A DNA stretch of 64,000 nucleotides from Mesorhizobium sp. ZC-5 (GCF_025753855.1 NZ_JAOWPT010000005.1:62001-126000), one strand, 5' to 3'. Counted from the stretch's first letter, positions 7,983 through 16,900 are shown. A program made the numbers and translations. The notes: generated by a model not told the origin, from the letters alone.

Positions 7983-8579
7983 ATGGGGGACAAGGCCTCT
8001 TTCATGGGGCATGATGCGTTGAGGGACGACGCGTCAACCCGGGACGAAGCTGGCGAACAGGCTGGCCTGGTCGAGATATCCGGCGCCATCAAATGGTTCG
8101 ACGTCGCCAAGGGCTACGGCTTCATCCTGCCGGATGTCGGCGGCATGGGCGATGTCCTCCTCCATGTGACCTGCCTGCGCCGTGACGGTTTCCAGACCGC
8201 ACTTGAAGGTTCGCGCGTCGTCTGCCTCGTCAAGCAGGGCGAGCGCGGCATGCAGGCCTTCCGTGTGATCTCGATGGACAATTCCACCGCCGTGCATCCC
8301 GCCGAAATGCAGGACCAGCGCACCCATGTCGCGGTGACGCCCGACAGCGGGCTGGAGCGGGCGCTGGTGAAGTGGTTCAACCGCACCAAGGGGTTTGGCT
8401 TCCTGACCCGCGGCGAGGGCACTGAAGACATTTTCGTGCATATGGAAACGCTCCGGCGTTACGGCGTTACCGAGCTTCGCCCCGGACAGGTCGTGCTGGT
8501 GCGTTTCGGCCGTGGCGACAAGGGCCTCATGGCTGCCGAAATCCATCCCGACATAGGCACCCTGCCGGTCGCGCATTAG
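7983..8579 (+). CDS. tandem cold-shock-domain protein
   Basis: A 198-residue protein with two cold-shock domains. The first (about residues 31-95) has a [18 protein letters not shown]1 region and DVLLHVTCL as RNP2; the second (about residues 125-190) has [14 protein letters not shown] and [10 protein letters not shown] ~30-residue polar N-terminus and an acidic linker frame them. Double-CSD proteins are typical of alphaproteobacteria (Caulobacter CspC/CspD type), bind single-stranded nucleic acid and act as RNA chaperones in stress or stationary phase. A purine-rich GAGGAAAGGG precedes the start. The DUF192 gene follows by 30 bases, a common neighbour arrangement. Confidence 0.9.
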   Translation: MGDKASFMGHDALRDDASTRDEAGEQAGLVEISGAIKWFDVAKGYGFILPDVGGMGDVLLHVTCLRRDGFQTALEGSRVVCLVKQGERGMQAFRVISMDNSTAVHPAEMQDQRTHVAVTPDSGLERALVKWFNRTKGFGFLTRGEGTEDIFVHMETLRRYGVTELRPGQVVLVRFGRGDKGLMAAEIHPDIGTLPVAH

Positions 8580-8609
8580 CGGTGCGACGTCGGGCGACGG
8601 GGCGAACTG

Positions 8610-9122
8610 ATGTCACCAAGAATCTGGCTGGCTGCCGGCGCGGTCACTGCGGCGTTTGTCGCGGTATTCCTCTATCTCAACCTGCAGACCCCGGCGGCTG
8701 GCCAAAACGCGCCCATGCTGCTGCCGGTCGATCCGGCGCCGCTCGTCGTCGAGACCAGGGCTGGCAAAAAATCCTTCACGATCGAGGTCGCCGACACGGC
8801 GGCGGAACGCGAGCGGGGGCTGATGTTCCGCGAGACGATGGACGACGGCCACGGCATGCTGTTCGTTTTCCAGGCGACGCAGAGGCAGGCGTTCTGGATG
8901 AAGAACACGCCGCTGGCGCTCGACCTGATTTTCATCGGCCAGGACGGCGTCGTCAATTTTGTCGGACGCGGTGAGCCGATGTCGGAGGCGGTGGTCGGGT
9001 CGCCGGACCCAACCCGTTTCGTGCTTGAACTGAAAGCCGGAATTGCCGAAAAGGCCGGTATCGAAAATGGCGCCCGCATTCGCCATCCGGCGATCGACAA
9101 GGTCACCGGTTCGGCTGGCTGA
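8610..9122 (+). CDS. DUF192 family exported protein
   Basis: A 170-residue protein with an N-terminal hydrophobic segment (about residues 4-25: IWLAAGAVTAAFVAVFLYLNL) serving as a signal or anchor. The DUF192 domain follows, with its hallmarks: FTIEVADTAAERERGLMFRETM, GMLFVF, and FWMKNTPLALDLIFI, then AVVGSPDPTRFVLELKAG and ENGARI. The family is exported or periplasmic; its biochemical role is not established. It probably shares a transcript with the cold-shock protein gene upstream and lies 23 bases before the next gene on the same strand. Confidence 0.88.
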   Translation: MSPRIWLAAGAVTAAFVAVFLYLNLQTPAAGQNAPMLLPVDPAPLVVETRAGKKSFTIEVADTAAERERGLMFRETMDDGHGMLFVFQATQRQAFWMKNTPLALDLIFIGQDGVVNFVGRGEPMSEAVVGSPDPTRFVLELKAGIAEKAGIENGARIRHPAIDKVTGSAG

Positions 9123-9145
9123 AGCGCCGGACAGCGCAGGCGGAT

Positions 9146-9904
9146 ATGATGCAATTTTTCACCCATGACGGTTTCGAACTGGCTTTCCTCGACAAGGGCA
9201 AGGGCGATCCGGTGCTTCTGATTCATGGCTTCGCGTCCAGCCATTTCGTCAACTGGGTGTCGCCGGGCTGGTTCAAGACTCTGAACGACGCCGGCTACCG
9301 GGCCATCGCCTTCGACAATCGCGGCCACGGGCAATCGTCGAAGAGCTACGACCCGGCCGATTATACGCCGCAGAAGATGGCGAGCGATGCCGCAGCGCTG
9401 CTCGACCATCTCGGCATCGAGCGGGCGCATGTGATGGGCTATTCGATGGGCGCGCGCATCGCGGCATTCCTGGCGCTGCAAGAGCCGGCAAAGGTGGCGA
9501 CGGTGATTTTCGGCGGACTGGGCGTCGGCATGGTCGACGGGGTCGGCGACTGGGACCCGATAGCCGACGCGCTGCTAGCCGAGGACGCCGCCGCAGTCAC
9601 GCATGAGCGCGGAAAAACCTTCCGCGCTTTCGCCGACCAGACCAAGAGCGACCGACAGGCGCTGGCCGCCTGCATCGCCACCTCGCGCGAACTTCTGAGC
9701 GAGGACGAAGTCGCGCGTATCACGCAGCCGGCGCTGATCGCGGTCGGCACGAAGGACGATATCGGCGGTTCGCCGGAAGAACTGGCGGGCCTGATGCCGA
9801 ACGCCGAAAGTTTCTGGATCGAAGGCCGCGACCACATGCTTGCGGTCGGCGACAAGGCCTTCAAGCAGAAGGCGCTGGAGTTCCTGAAGAAACACCCGCT
9901 TTGA
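9146..9904 (+). CDS. alpha/beta hydrolase
   Basis: A 252-residue alpha/beta hydrolase without signal peptide. HGFASSH gives the oxyanion region (residues 27-33), DNRGHGQSSK follows, the nucleophile elbow is GYSMGA (residues 98-103, Ser), Asp lies in GTKDDIGG, and the catalytic His in GRDHMLAVG near residue 233. The pattern fits small esterases and haloperoxidase-like or 3-oxoadipate-enol-lactonase-like enzymes; the substrate cannot be read from the sequence. It is the third gene of a same-strand run with the cold-shock and DUF192 genes. Directly behind its stop lies a G-rich tract. Confidence 0.85.
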   Translation: MMQFFTHDGFELAFLDKGKGDPVLLIHGFASSHFVNWVSPGWFKTLNDAGYRAIAFDNRGHGQSSKSYDPADYTPQKMASDAAALLDHLGIERAHVMGYSMGARIAAFLALQEPAKVATVIFGGLGVGMVDGVGDWDPIADALLAEDAAAVTHERGKTFRAFADQTKSDRQALAACIATSRELLSEDEVARITQPALIAVGTKDDIGGSPEELAGLMPNAESFWIEGRDHMLAVGDKAFKQKALEFLKKHPL

Positions 9905-9909
9905 GGCGA

Positions 9910-9934
9910 GGGTGCGGCGGGGGCGGGGGCGGGG
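9910..9934 (+). other. G-rich tract, possible G-quadruplex
   Basis: Four runs of three to five G (9910-9912, 9919-9923, 9925-9929, 9931-9934) lie within 25 bases, immediately after a stop codon. Loop lengths are 6, 1 and 1. This meets the usual sequence criterion for a G-quadruplex in DNA or in the 3' UTR of the upstream mRNA. Confidence 0.4.
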
Positions 9935-10030
9935 CTTGCCGCCGTCCTTGCCCTGGCGTCGAAGGTCGGTCTTGCCCAAGTCCGCGAATTGCTAAATAAA
10001 TATAATAATAACGAGGGCGCGGAGAGCGGC

Positions 10031-10900
10031 TTGAGCGAACCACACGCGATCGAATTCACCGGTGCCGAAGGCAACCGGCTTGCCGCCGACATCTGGGACG
10101 GGCGCGGCCACCCGGTGCTGTTTTTCCATGGCGGCGGCCAGACGCGCCGCGCCTGGGACGCGACGGCCAGACGCGTGGCTGCTGCGGGCATGCGGGCAAT
10201 CACCGTAGACCAGCGCGGCCATGGCGAGAGCGAATGGGTGAAAAGCGGCAATTACACGTTTGCCGATTTCGCCGAGGACGTGGCGGCCGTCGTGCGCCAG
10301 ACCGCCGAAAAATTCCACACCGCGCCGTCCGCCGTCGGTGCCTCGCTGGGCGGCTTGTCGTCACTGGCTGCCGAGGTGCGGCACGGGCCGTTGCTCGATT
10401 CGCTGGTGCTGGTCGACATTACGCCGCGCATGGATCCGGACGGCGTCGCCAAGGTGCAGGGTTTCATGGGCGCGCGCATGGAAGAAGGTTTCGCGACGCT
10501 GGAAGAGGCGGCGGCGGCGATAGCCAGCTATCTGCCGCACCGCAAGCGGCCGACTTCGCTCGACGGTTTGCGCAAGAACCTCAGGCACTCCGAGGATGGT
10601 CGCTACCGCTGGCACTGGGACCCGGGTTTCATGACCAGCCAACGCAACATCAATCTCGGCGCGCGCGAACTCATGGAAGAATTGATGGCGGGCCTGCCGA
10701 AGCTGCATCTGCCGGTGCTTCTGGTGCGCGGCATGCAGTCGGAACTGGTGCACGAGGCCTATGCGCGCGAATTCGTGCAACTGGCGCCGTCGGCGAGTTA
10801 TGTCGACGTTGGCGGTGCCGGCCACATGGTTGCCGGCGACAAGAACGACATCTTCTGCGGCGCGATCCTGGATTTTCTGACCGATCGCGAAGCGGCGTAA
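10031..10900 (+). CDS. alpha/beta hydrolase
   Basis: A 289-residue alpha/beta hydrolase. FFHGGGQTRRAW gives the oxyanion loop, DQRGHGESEW the next strand, GASLGGLSSL the nucleophile elbow (Ser), and GAGHMVAGDKND the C-terminal catalytic His. The translation start is placed at a TTG preceded by GGAGAG at a 4-base gap; an upstream in-frame TTG at 9989 would add 14 residues but lacks a ribosome-binding site and would run through an AT-rich stretch. It is a second, only distantly similar hydrolase after the gene at 9146, so the pair may be related by old duplication or merely neighbours. Substrate unknown. Confidence 0.8.
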   Translation: MSEPHAIEFTGAEGNRLAADIWDGRGHPVLFFHGGGQTRRAWDATARRVAAAGMRAITVDQRGHGESEWVKSGNYTFADFAEDVAAVVRQTAEKFHTAPSAVGASLGGLSSLAAEVRHGPLLDSLVLVDITPRMDPDGVAKVQGFMGARMEEGFATLEEAAAAIASYLPHRKRPTSLDGLRKNLRHSEDGRYRWHWDPGFMTSQRNINLGARELMEELMAGLPKLHLPVLLVRGMQSELVHEAYAREFVQLAPSASYVDVGGAGHMVAGDKNDIFCGAILDFLTDREAA

Positions 10901-10913
10901 CGTCCGGCGCGAA

Positions 10914-10942
10914 GCCGCCGCCGAAATGGCTCCGGCGGCGGC
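10914..10942. terminator. hairpin between convergent genes
   Basis: A 10-bp perfect stem (GCCGCCGCCG / CGGCGGCGGC) with a 9-base loop lies between the convergent stop codons at 10900 and 10949. The T-tract is weak on both sides (GGTGTTTC on the plus strand), so it could act in both directions but is not a strong intrinsic terminator. Confidence 0.5.
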
Positions 10943-10948
10943 GGTGTT

Positions 10949-11326
10949 TCAGCTCTCACGGGCGAAATCGCGGTTCCGGTCCTGCCACAATTCCAGCAGG
11001 GCCAGCGCGGCCACACAGGCGCCGAGCACGAAGTGCCAGGTGCGCAGCATGCCGCCATAGTTCAGCGCGACGGGGGCGACCATCACCCAGACGCCCAGCG
11101 CAAGTTCCATTATTTCTTCCCAGCGGCGCAGTGCAAGCTGCTCCACGCCGGCTAGCACTACAATCGCCGCACCGGCGAGCGCGGTGACAGTCATCACCGT
11201 TGGGCTGGGGGCGGGCTCCATGAACATCGGGGAAATCAGGATCGCCGCGCCGAGGATCATCGACAGGATGTCCTCCCAGCGCCGATGCGCCATCAAGCCC
11301 GATTGCATGCTGTTGAGGGTTGCCAT
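10949..11326 (-). CDS. SPW-repeat membrane protein
   Basis: A 125-residue integral membrane protein with four predicted hydrophobic segments in two similar halves. Each half begins with a basic RRWE motif (HRRWEDILSMILGAAILISP and LRRWEEIMELALGVWVMVAP), the repeat that defines the SPW family. Good ribosome-binding site (GAGAGGAG, 7 bases before the ATG). The family is found in many bacteria and has no established function. It is monocistronic here, convergent with the hydrolase gene. The 11327-11523 stretch behind it holds only a short TTGAGC/GCTCAA dyad. Confidence 0.85.
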   Translation of the reverse strand: MATLNSMQSGLMAHRRWEDILSMILGAAILISPMFMEPAPSPTVMTVTALAGAAIVVLAGVEQLALRRWEEIMELALGVWVMVAPVALNYGGMLRTWHFVLGACVAALALLELWQDRNRDFARES

Positions 11327-11523
11327 GACGATACTCCTCTCAGGCTACTTGAGCGTAGCTCAAACGCCCGTGAGGACTGGTGCGTTGCGATTGTCGAACT
11401 CCTCAAGCGAGCGTCCGTACGCACTGAGAATATTATCCCAAAAATCCGGCGAAAAATCAATGATTTCAGTGTCGCACCTTTTGCACACAGCGGGCTAAGC
11501 GAAATGAGACAACGGTTCTTTGC

Positions 11524-12111
11524 TCAGGCCAGCCTTGCGATCGACCGGGCGATGTTTTCGCGCGCCTGCTGTTCGAGGCTGCCGCGGAAAATTTCGGTGT
11601 GGAAGATGTGCGGGCGGGTGAGGAATTTCTTCAGCACCGCAGCACGCCCGGCGCGCCAGGCCTGCTCCTCGACCCAGCCATATTCCAGCCGGACGGCCTG
11701 TTCGTAGGCGTCGAATTCGGCGGCGGGCGCGCCGAGGATCGATAGGTCCATGTCGAGGAAAAGCGCTGCGTCCCGCCGTGCGGCCTCGTCGGCAAAATCC
11801 GGGACCTGGTGGGTGGCGGTCGCCTCGATCATGTTTGCGATGCGATGAAGCCGCTCGGGCTCGACCTTGCCGGACAGCTGTGTGATTGCAAGCTCGGCGC
11901 TTTTCAGCTCGTTGTCTTTTCTTGTGCTGTCGTAGATCGCGTCATGGAACCAGATCGCCGCTTCCACTGCTTCGGCGTCCTTCAGGGCGGCGCGGTGGCG
12001 GTCGCAAAGCGCCAGCAGTGCCTCGATGTGGGAGAGGCCGTGATAATGGCGGTCCGGTGCGCGGTAGAGTGCGGAAAGCTTTGCCCTGGTAGCCTTGTCG
12101 ATCAGCGTCAC
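11524..12111 (-). CDS. HD-domain metal-dependent phosphohydrolase
   Basis: A ~195-residue protein of the predicted HD-superfamily hydrolase group (COG4339-like). Metal-ligand motifs appear in order: YHGLSHI (His), WFHDAIYD (the HD pair, about residues 59-66), and DMDLSILGAP near the middle. The start is set at a GTG with GAGG upstream; a longer frame reaching back to 12234 would add ~41 basic residues with no homologous appearance and would run into the divergent gene. The substrate may be a nucleotide or other phosphoester, which cannot be deduced here. Confidence 0.75.
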   Translation of the reverse strand: MTLIDKATRAKLSALYRAPDRHYHGLSHIEALLALCDRHRAALKDAEAVEAAIWFHDAIYDSTRKDNELKSAELAITQLSGKVEPERLHRIANMIEATATHQVPDFADEAARRDAALFLDMDLSILGAPAAEFDAYEQAVRLEYGWVEEQAWRAGRAAVLKKFLTRPHIFHTEIFRGSLEQQARENIARSIARLA

Positions 12112-12232
12112 TGGAGCCTCGTTGACATTCGGTCCGGTTATGTGCGGCCTTTCCAGGCGTCGGGGCAAGTTCTTCGAACGATATTGGTCTTTGCGGGCCG
12201 ATGGGAGATGATCCAACCGTGATCGACATGGC

Positions 12233-13495
12233 ATGAGCCGTTCTGCAATGAAGAAGATGGGGCATCAACGCGTGCGCGTCGAACGGCTTTCCTGGACGGA
12301 TGTCGAGATAGCGGAAATTCCGTTGCCGAACGGCGTCACCGTGAAAGTTACACTCGGCGTCGGCTCCGGCCTGCACCGTAATCCCCACCACCGAACGGGG
12401 ATAGTCTGGGCGATCGCGGATCGTGGACCGAACCTGCTTGTCGATCAAGCCGTCGAACATCTGGGCCTGACGGAACTTGCCCATCTTATCGAGATCGACG
12501 GCGCCAAAATACAGCTTGAGCCCGACTCCGGACCGGCGATCGTCGAACTGCGGGTCAGTGGCAACAGTGTCGCTGCGACACGTGTGCTGCCGTTACGACT
12601 GCCCGACGGCAACAAGGCGACGGGTCGGCCGAACCCGCTGGCGAATGCCGGCGGCGAGCGAACCTTTGATCCGACGGGCAGGGAAATTTCACCGGATCCG
12701 GACGGGCTGGACCCCGAAGGCCTCGTCGCGCTGTCGGACGGCTCCTTCCGCGTCGTCGAGGAATACGCGCCGTCGATCCTGGTTGTCGACAAGGCCGGTG
12801 TCGTTCGCGAACGCTGGGTCGCAGCCTCGTTACGATCCGCCCTCGCGGGCGCGAAGGCAACCGTGGTGCCGTGCCTGCCGCCGATCGCCGCCCACCGCCG
12901 TCTCAATCGCGGCTTCGAGGGAATTGCCTTGACGCCGGACGAAAGCGAAATTCTGGTGGTGTTCCAGAGCGCCCTTGCTCATCCCGACGTTGACGGCTTC
13001 CGGGCCAATCGCTGGTGCCGGATCTGGCGGCTGTCGGTTAACGGCGGTGCGTTTCTGGGGCAATACGCCTATCCCCTGGACAAGGCGCACAGTTTCGAAC
13101 GTGACAGTGCAAGCGGTGACGTCGAGCAAAGCGACGTCAAGCTATGCGAACTGGTCGCCATCGATGCCGAACGGATGATCGTTCTGGAGCGCATCTCGCG
13201 CACCGCCAAACTATATGAAGTGAAGCTCTCCAGCGAGTTCGAGACTCCACAAAATTTCATGGATGAGGCCCATCGGCCTGCGCTCGAAGAAATCGAACCA
13301 GAGACGGCGTCCCGGTTCGGAGTTGTCGCCTTGAAAAAGCAGCTGCTCTTTTCGACCGACAAGGCGCTCGATGTCGCGCCCGATATCGAAGGCGTGGCGC
13401 TCCTCTCCGGAACAGAACTGCTGCTGGCAACCGACAATGATTTCGGGGTGACCGGCGCCGAAACAAGCTTTTGGCGCGTGGTTTTCGATCGGTAG
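12233..13495 (+). CDS. esterase-like activity of phytase family protein
   Basis: A 420-residue protein resembling the phytase-like esterase family (beta-propeller). Typical elements are VGSGL near residue 43, AIADRGPN, the long acidic loop with DPEGLVALSDGSFRVVEEY, NRGFEGIALTPDE, the LDKAHSFERD-type segment, and a C-terminal LLLATDNDFGV. In known members these Asp/Glu-rich stretches bind calcium. There is no clear signal peptide, unlike most exported family members, so a periplasmic location is not supported. Start uncertain: an alternative ATG lies five codons downstream. Its real substrate is unknown. Confidence 0.75.
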   Translation: MSRSAMKKMGHQRVRVERLSWTDVEIAEIPLPNGVTVKVTLGVGSGLHRNPHHRTGIVWAIADRGPNLLVDQAVEHLGLTELAHLIEIDGAKIQLEPDSGPAIVELRVSGNSVAATRVLPLRLPDGNKATGRPNPLANAGGERTFDPTGREISPDPDGLDPEGLVALSDGSFRVVEEYAPSILVVDKAGVVRERWVAASLRSALAGAKATVVPCLPPIAAHRRLNRGFEGIALTPDESEILVVFQSALAHPDVDGFRANRWCRIWRLSVNGGAFLGQYAYPLDKAHSFERDSASGDVEQSDVKLCELVAIDAERMIVLERISRTAKLYEVKLSSEFETPQNFMDEAHRPALEEIEPETASRFGVVALKKQLLFSTDKALDVAPDIEGVALLSGTELLLATDNDFGVTGAETSFWRVVFDR

Positions 13496-13533
13496 ACGCG
13501 CGGGCGATCGACCTGAAGAAGCCGGTGCTCTTT

Positions 13534-14334
13534 CTACTTTCCTACGAAAACGGGCTTGCGGCGGGCGGCGAAGGCGGCGCGTCCTTCGGCATAGTCGGCG
13601 CTGTCGAATGTTTCGTCGCCCATGGCCCTGGCGTGGGAGATATCGGCCGGGTTGCCGGACAGCACTGCGCGGATGGCGGCTTTCGAGGCCCGGTTCGACA
13701 GCGGCGCGTTGGCGGCGATCTCCTCGGCGAGTGCAGAAATCCGCGTCTCGAAGTCATCCGGCTCAATGGTCTCCAGCAGAAAACCGGCGGCGAGTGCCGC
13801 CTTCGCATCGATGCGGGCGGCGGAGAAGGCGAGATATTTCGCCATCTGCGGTCCCGCCGCATGAACGATGTCGGCCATGGCATCGTGCGGATAGGCAAGG
13901 CCGAGTTTTGCGGCCGGCACCGAAAACAGTGCGTCCGGGGTGGCGATGCGCAGGTCGCAGGCGGCGGCCAGTCCGAAACCGCCGCCGAAACAGATGCCGC
14001 GGATCGCCGCAATGACCGGTACTGGCGCATTGCGGAAAGCAGCGAAGGCGGCCGAGTTGGCGGCTTCGTAGTCGCGCGCCGTGGCGGTGTCCCGGCGTAC
14101 GGCGTCGAACTCCGCAATGTCGGCGCCGGCGCAGAAATCATGGCCGGCACCACGCAGCACGATGACGCGAACCGTCGGATCGCTGCCCAATGCGGTTGCT
14201 TCGGCGGCGAGGTCGCGCCACATGGCGTGGCTGACGGCGTTCTTGCGTGACGGGCGGTTGATGGTGATGGTCGCGACATTGCCGTGACGGCCGATCAGCA
14301 AGGGTTTGTTTTCTCTGTCGGCCTGAATTTCCAT
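13534..14334 (-). CDS. enoyl-CoA hydratase/isomerase family protein
   Basis: A 266-residue crotonase-fold enzyme. Visible are ATITINRPSRKNAVSHAMW at the N-terminus, the oxyanion-hole segment GAGHDFCAGADIAEFD (about residues 60-75) and the second block ICFGGGFGLAAACDLRIAT with AKLGLAYPHDAM. The second catalytic position usually held by Glu in hydratases reads as KLGLAYP, so isomerase or another crotonase activity is possible. It stands alone between the phytase-like gene and cysE, without other beta-oxidation genes, which leaves the substrate open. Confidence 0.85.
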   Translation of the reverse strand: MEIQADRENKPLLIGRHGNVATITINRPSRKNAVSHAMWRDLAAEATALGSDPTVRVIVLRGAGHDFCAGADIAEFDAVRRDTATARDYEAANSAAFAAFRNAPVPVIAAIRGICFGGGFGLAAACDLRIATPDALFSVPAAKLGLAYPHDAMADIVHAAGPQMAKYLAFSAARIDAKAALAAGFLLETIEPDDFETRISALAEEIAANAPLSNRASKAAIRAVLSGNPADISHARAMGDETFDSADYAEGRAAFAARRKPVFVGK

Positions 14335-14444
14335 GAACCAAATCCGTTTGACGGCGACTTAAGGAAAATTGAGTTCAATCGCCCTATATTCTGGCGTATG
14401 TATCACGCCCGAGCAGCCAGACCGCAAGGTACGGAGACGGTCCC

Positions 14445-15293
14445 ATGAATTCCATGAGCGCATCGCGCAGCAAATTGCAGCCGGTCGACCCGATCTGGGC
14501 GGCCATCCGCGCCGAAGCGGAAGAAGCCGTGACGCGGGATCCGTTGCTGTCGGCATTCCTCTATTCGACCATCCTCAACCATGACAATCTGGAAGACGTC
14601 GTCATCCATCGGCTCGCGGAGCGGCTCGACCACCAGGACCTCAGCGCCGACCTGATCCGCCAGACCTTCACGGAGATGCTGCGCGACAATCCGGACTGGT
14701 CGACCACGGTGCGCGTCGACATCCAGGCCTATTACGACCGCGATCCGGCTTGCGACCGCTTCATGATGCCGGTTCTCTATTTCAAGGGTTTTCATGCCAT
14801 CCAGACGCATCGGCTGGCGCACTGGTTGTGGAACCGCGGACGCAAGGATTTCGCGCTCTACCTGCAAAGCCGCTCGTCCTCGGTGTTCCAGACCGACATC
14901 AACCCCGCGTCCAGGATGGGCAAAGGCATCTTCATCGACCACGCTACCGGCCTGGTGGTTGGCGAAACCGCGGTGATCGAGGACAATGTTTCGATCCTGC
15001 ACGGCGTGACGCTAGGCGGCACCGGCAAGGCCGGTGGCGACCGGCATCCGAAAATCCGCTACGGCGTGCTGATCGGCGCCGGCGCCAAGATTCTCGGCAA
15101 CATCGAGGTGGGCCACTGCTCGAAGGTCGCCGCCGGTTCGGTCGTGCTGGCGTCGGTGCCGCACAACAAGACTGTGGCCGGCGTGCCGGCGCGGGTGGTT
15201 GGCGAAACGAACTGCGACGAACAGCCGTCGCGGCAGATGGATCAGCTGCTGACGTCGCGGCAAATGGACCACGTCGTCAGCTTCGACATCTGA
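14445..15293 (+). CDS. cysE: serine O-acetyltransferase
   Basis: A 282-residue serine acetyltransferase, which makes O-acetylserine for cysteine synthesis. The N-terminal helical domain (DPIWAAIRAEAEEAVTRDPLLSAFLYSTILNH) is followed by the left-handed beta-helix with hexapeptide repeats (FQTDINPASRMGKGIFIDHATGLVVGETAVIEDNV) and the LHGVTLGGTGK active-site segment, ending with GNIEVGHCSKVAAGSVVL and GVPARVVG. An AGGTACGGAGACG ribosome-binding region precedes the ATG. The C-terminal tail, which in other SATs binds the cysteine synthase active site, ends in Ile (FDI), consistent with complex formation with CysK. Confidence 0.93.
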   Translation: MNSMSASRSKLQPVDPIWAAIRAEAEEAVTRDPLLSAFLYSTILNHDNLEDVVIHRLAERLDHQDLSADLIRQTFTEMLRDNPDWSTTVRVDIQAYYDRDPACDRFMMPVLYFKGFHAIQTHRLAHWLWNRGRKDFALYLQSRSSSVFQTDINPASRMGKGIFIDHATGLVVGETAVIEDNVSILHGVTLGGTGKAGGDRHPKIRYGVLIGAGAKILGNIEVGHCSKVAAGSVVLASVPHNKTVAGVPARVVGETNCDEQPSRQMDQLLTSRQMDHVVSFDI

Positions 15294-15319
15294 GGAGCAG
15301 AGCGCTTCCAAAGCTCCGA

Positions 15320-15805
15320 TCAGCGCCCGAGCACAAGCGCCCAGTAGCGGCGGCCGCTGTTGGCGTCGGCCACGTAGGCCAGGCCATATCTGCTGAAGCG
15401 CGGGTCGAGCATGTTGCGGCGATGGCCGGCCGAATTCTTCCAGGCCGTGAACAGGCTGCCGAGATCCTTCTGGCCGGAAGCGATGTTTTCGGCCGCGGCG
15501 CCCTCGATGCCGTTGGACTTGATCCGCGAGGCGAAATCGCGCCCGAGCCGCGTCGTGTGCGCCATCTTGCCGGTCTGCGCCATGTATCCCGCCTGCTGCA
15601 GCGCGGCCTTTTCGAGCGCCGGGTCGGAAGAAAGCGCGGGTAGGCCGTTTTCGGTGCGGATCGCGGTGAGGTAGCGGCCCGCAGACAGCGCCGCGCCTTC
15701 GCCGGTACGGTTCGCGGTCCCGCAGGCGGCAAGCACGAGCAGACCGGCGGCGGTGACCGCATGGCGAAAGCGGCGGGCCGCTGGGACGCTCGGAAGTATC
15801 GTCAT
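15320..15805 (-). CDS. CAP-domain (SCP/PR-1) lipoprotein
   Basis: A 161-residue exported protein. The leader ends in a lipobox, LLVLAACG (Cys about residue 28), so it is predicted to be a lipoprotein. The CAP domain follows: AIRTENGLPALSSDPALEKAALQQAGYMAQTGKMAHT, then AAENIASG and AWKNSAGHRRNMLDPRFSRYGLAYV; the two His and two acidic positions of the CAP cleft are present. Bacterial CAP proteins are extracytoplasmic and mostly of unknown function. It is convergent with cysE, with a small GGAGC/GCTCC dyad (15294-15318) between them. Confidence 0.88.
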   Translation of the reverse strand: MTILPSVPAARRFRHAVTAAGLLVLAACGTANRTGEGAALSAGRYLTAIRTENGLPALSSDPALEKAALQQAGYMAQTGKMAHTTRLGRDFASRIKSNGIEGAAAENIASGQKDLGSLFTAWKNSAGHRRNMLDPRFSRYGLAYVADANSGRRYWALVLGR

Positions 15806-15961
15806 GACGGCTCCATTTTTGCTGGCGTTGTGATCCCCGCAGATCGTGGCTTTTGGTTGGCGAGGCGGCGGAGCGCGTGCAGCCGTCGCCTTTACATCGC
15901 CATCGTTGACGTGCCAGAAGCGCCTTCATCCAGAAGAGTGGCAAGACCCCGGAGAGAGCAG

Positions 15962-16162
15962 TTGAAACCCGAAGAAATCAGAAAACTCGACGCGTTTTTC
16001 AAACGCACTTTCCAGAACCCCCGCCTGGAGGTGAAGGCACGACCGCGCAAGGAAGATTCGGCCGAGCTCTATATCGGCGACGAGTTCCTTGGGCTCGTCT
16101 ACAAGGACGAGGACGACGGCGACTACAATTTCTCGATGGCGATCCTCGACATCGACCTGTAG
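15962..16162 (+). CDS. DUF3126 family protein
   Basis: A 66-residue acidic protein starting at a TTG behind CGGAGAGAGC. The sequence (KPEEIRKLDAFFKRTF, then KARPRKEDSAELYIGDEFLGLVYKDEDDGDYNFSMAILDIDL) matches the small DUF3126 family of alphaproteobacteria in both size and pattern. A longer frame reaching back to 15761 runs through the divergent lipoprotein gene and is rejected. No motif points to an activity; the family is cytosolic and conserved but uncharacterised. Confidence 0.75.
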   Translation: MKPEEIRKLDAFFKRTFQNPRLEVKARPRKEDSAELYIGDEFLGLVYKDEDDGDYNFSMAILDIDL

Positions 16163-16168
16163 GCCGGA

Positions 16169-16900
16169 TCAACGGCCGGTCTTGAGATAACCCGCGGCGG
16201 TCGTCAGCACCGCCGCGTCGAGGGCACGCCAGCCGAGCAGCAGTTCCTTGGGGAACCGGTAGGACAGGCTGAGATCGTCGCCGATCAGTATGTCGCGCTC
16301 GCAGGGCGCCAGCGACTGCTCGGCGCTTTCGCCCGAGAGGCAGCGGGCGACGAACGGCGTTTCTCCGCCGCGCTCGGCCACCGCCAGAACCTCATTCACA
16401 TAGCCCGATTTTTCGGTGAAATTGTAAAGCGTGATACCGCCCTGGCCCGGAACGCCAGGCTGGGTGATCAGCGAACGGTAGATCGGATCGAAGCGGCCGC
16501 TCATGTCGCGCGACATCATCTGCCTTTCGAACGAAAGAAAGATGATCTTCCTGCTGGCGCCGACATGGTTGAAGTCGTCGCGGGCGGCGGCGGTATAACC
16601 CGTCATCGTCGGCCAATGCAGATAGAGATCCAGGCGCTCGGCAATGCCGTCGCGCCGTGAGCGCTCGAAGCGGGTGACATTGGCCGGGACCGTCAGCACA
16701 TTGTTTCCGATCACCACCTCGTGGATCGTGGTGTCCTCGGTGTGGCCGGCAAGCACGATCGAGCGGCCGAGCCACTTGCCGGCGATACTGATGCCGACCG
16801 ACAGCACGGCGAGGATGGCGAAAACATAAAACGCACGCAACATGAAGGCCGAATCGACTGCCTTCACTTCAGGTTCGCCGAGCATTTCCGCCTGCTTCAT
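16169..16900 (-). CDS. conserved membrane-anchored protein, unknown function
   Basis: A 243-residue protein with one N-terminal transmembrane helix (about residues 22-41, YVFAILAVLSVGISIAGKWL) and a large domain outside the membrane. The ATG follows AGGATTACAGGC. The exported part contains TTIHEVVIGNNVLTVPANVTRF, DLYLHWPTMTGY and ARCLSGESAEQSLAPCERDI with a possible disulfide pair. The pattern (single anchor, beta-rich outer domain) is that of conserved rhizobial proteins of unknown role. It is convergent with the DUF3126 gene, 6 bases apart. Function not assigned. Confidence 0.6.
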   Translation of the reverse strand: MKQAEMLGEPEVKAVDSAFMLRAFYVFAILAVLSVGISIAGKWLGRSIVLAGHTEDTTIHEVVIGNNVLTVPANVTRFERSRRDGIAERLDLYLHWPTMTGYTAAARDDFNHVGASRKIIFLSFERQMMSRDMSGRFDPIYRSLITQPGVPGQGGITLYNFTEKSGYVNEVLAVAERGGETPFVARCLSGESAEQSLAPCERDILIGDDLSLSYRFPKELLLGWRALDAAVLTTAAGYLKTGR

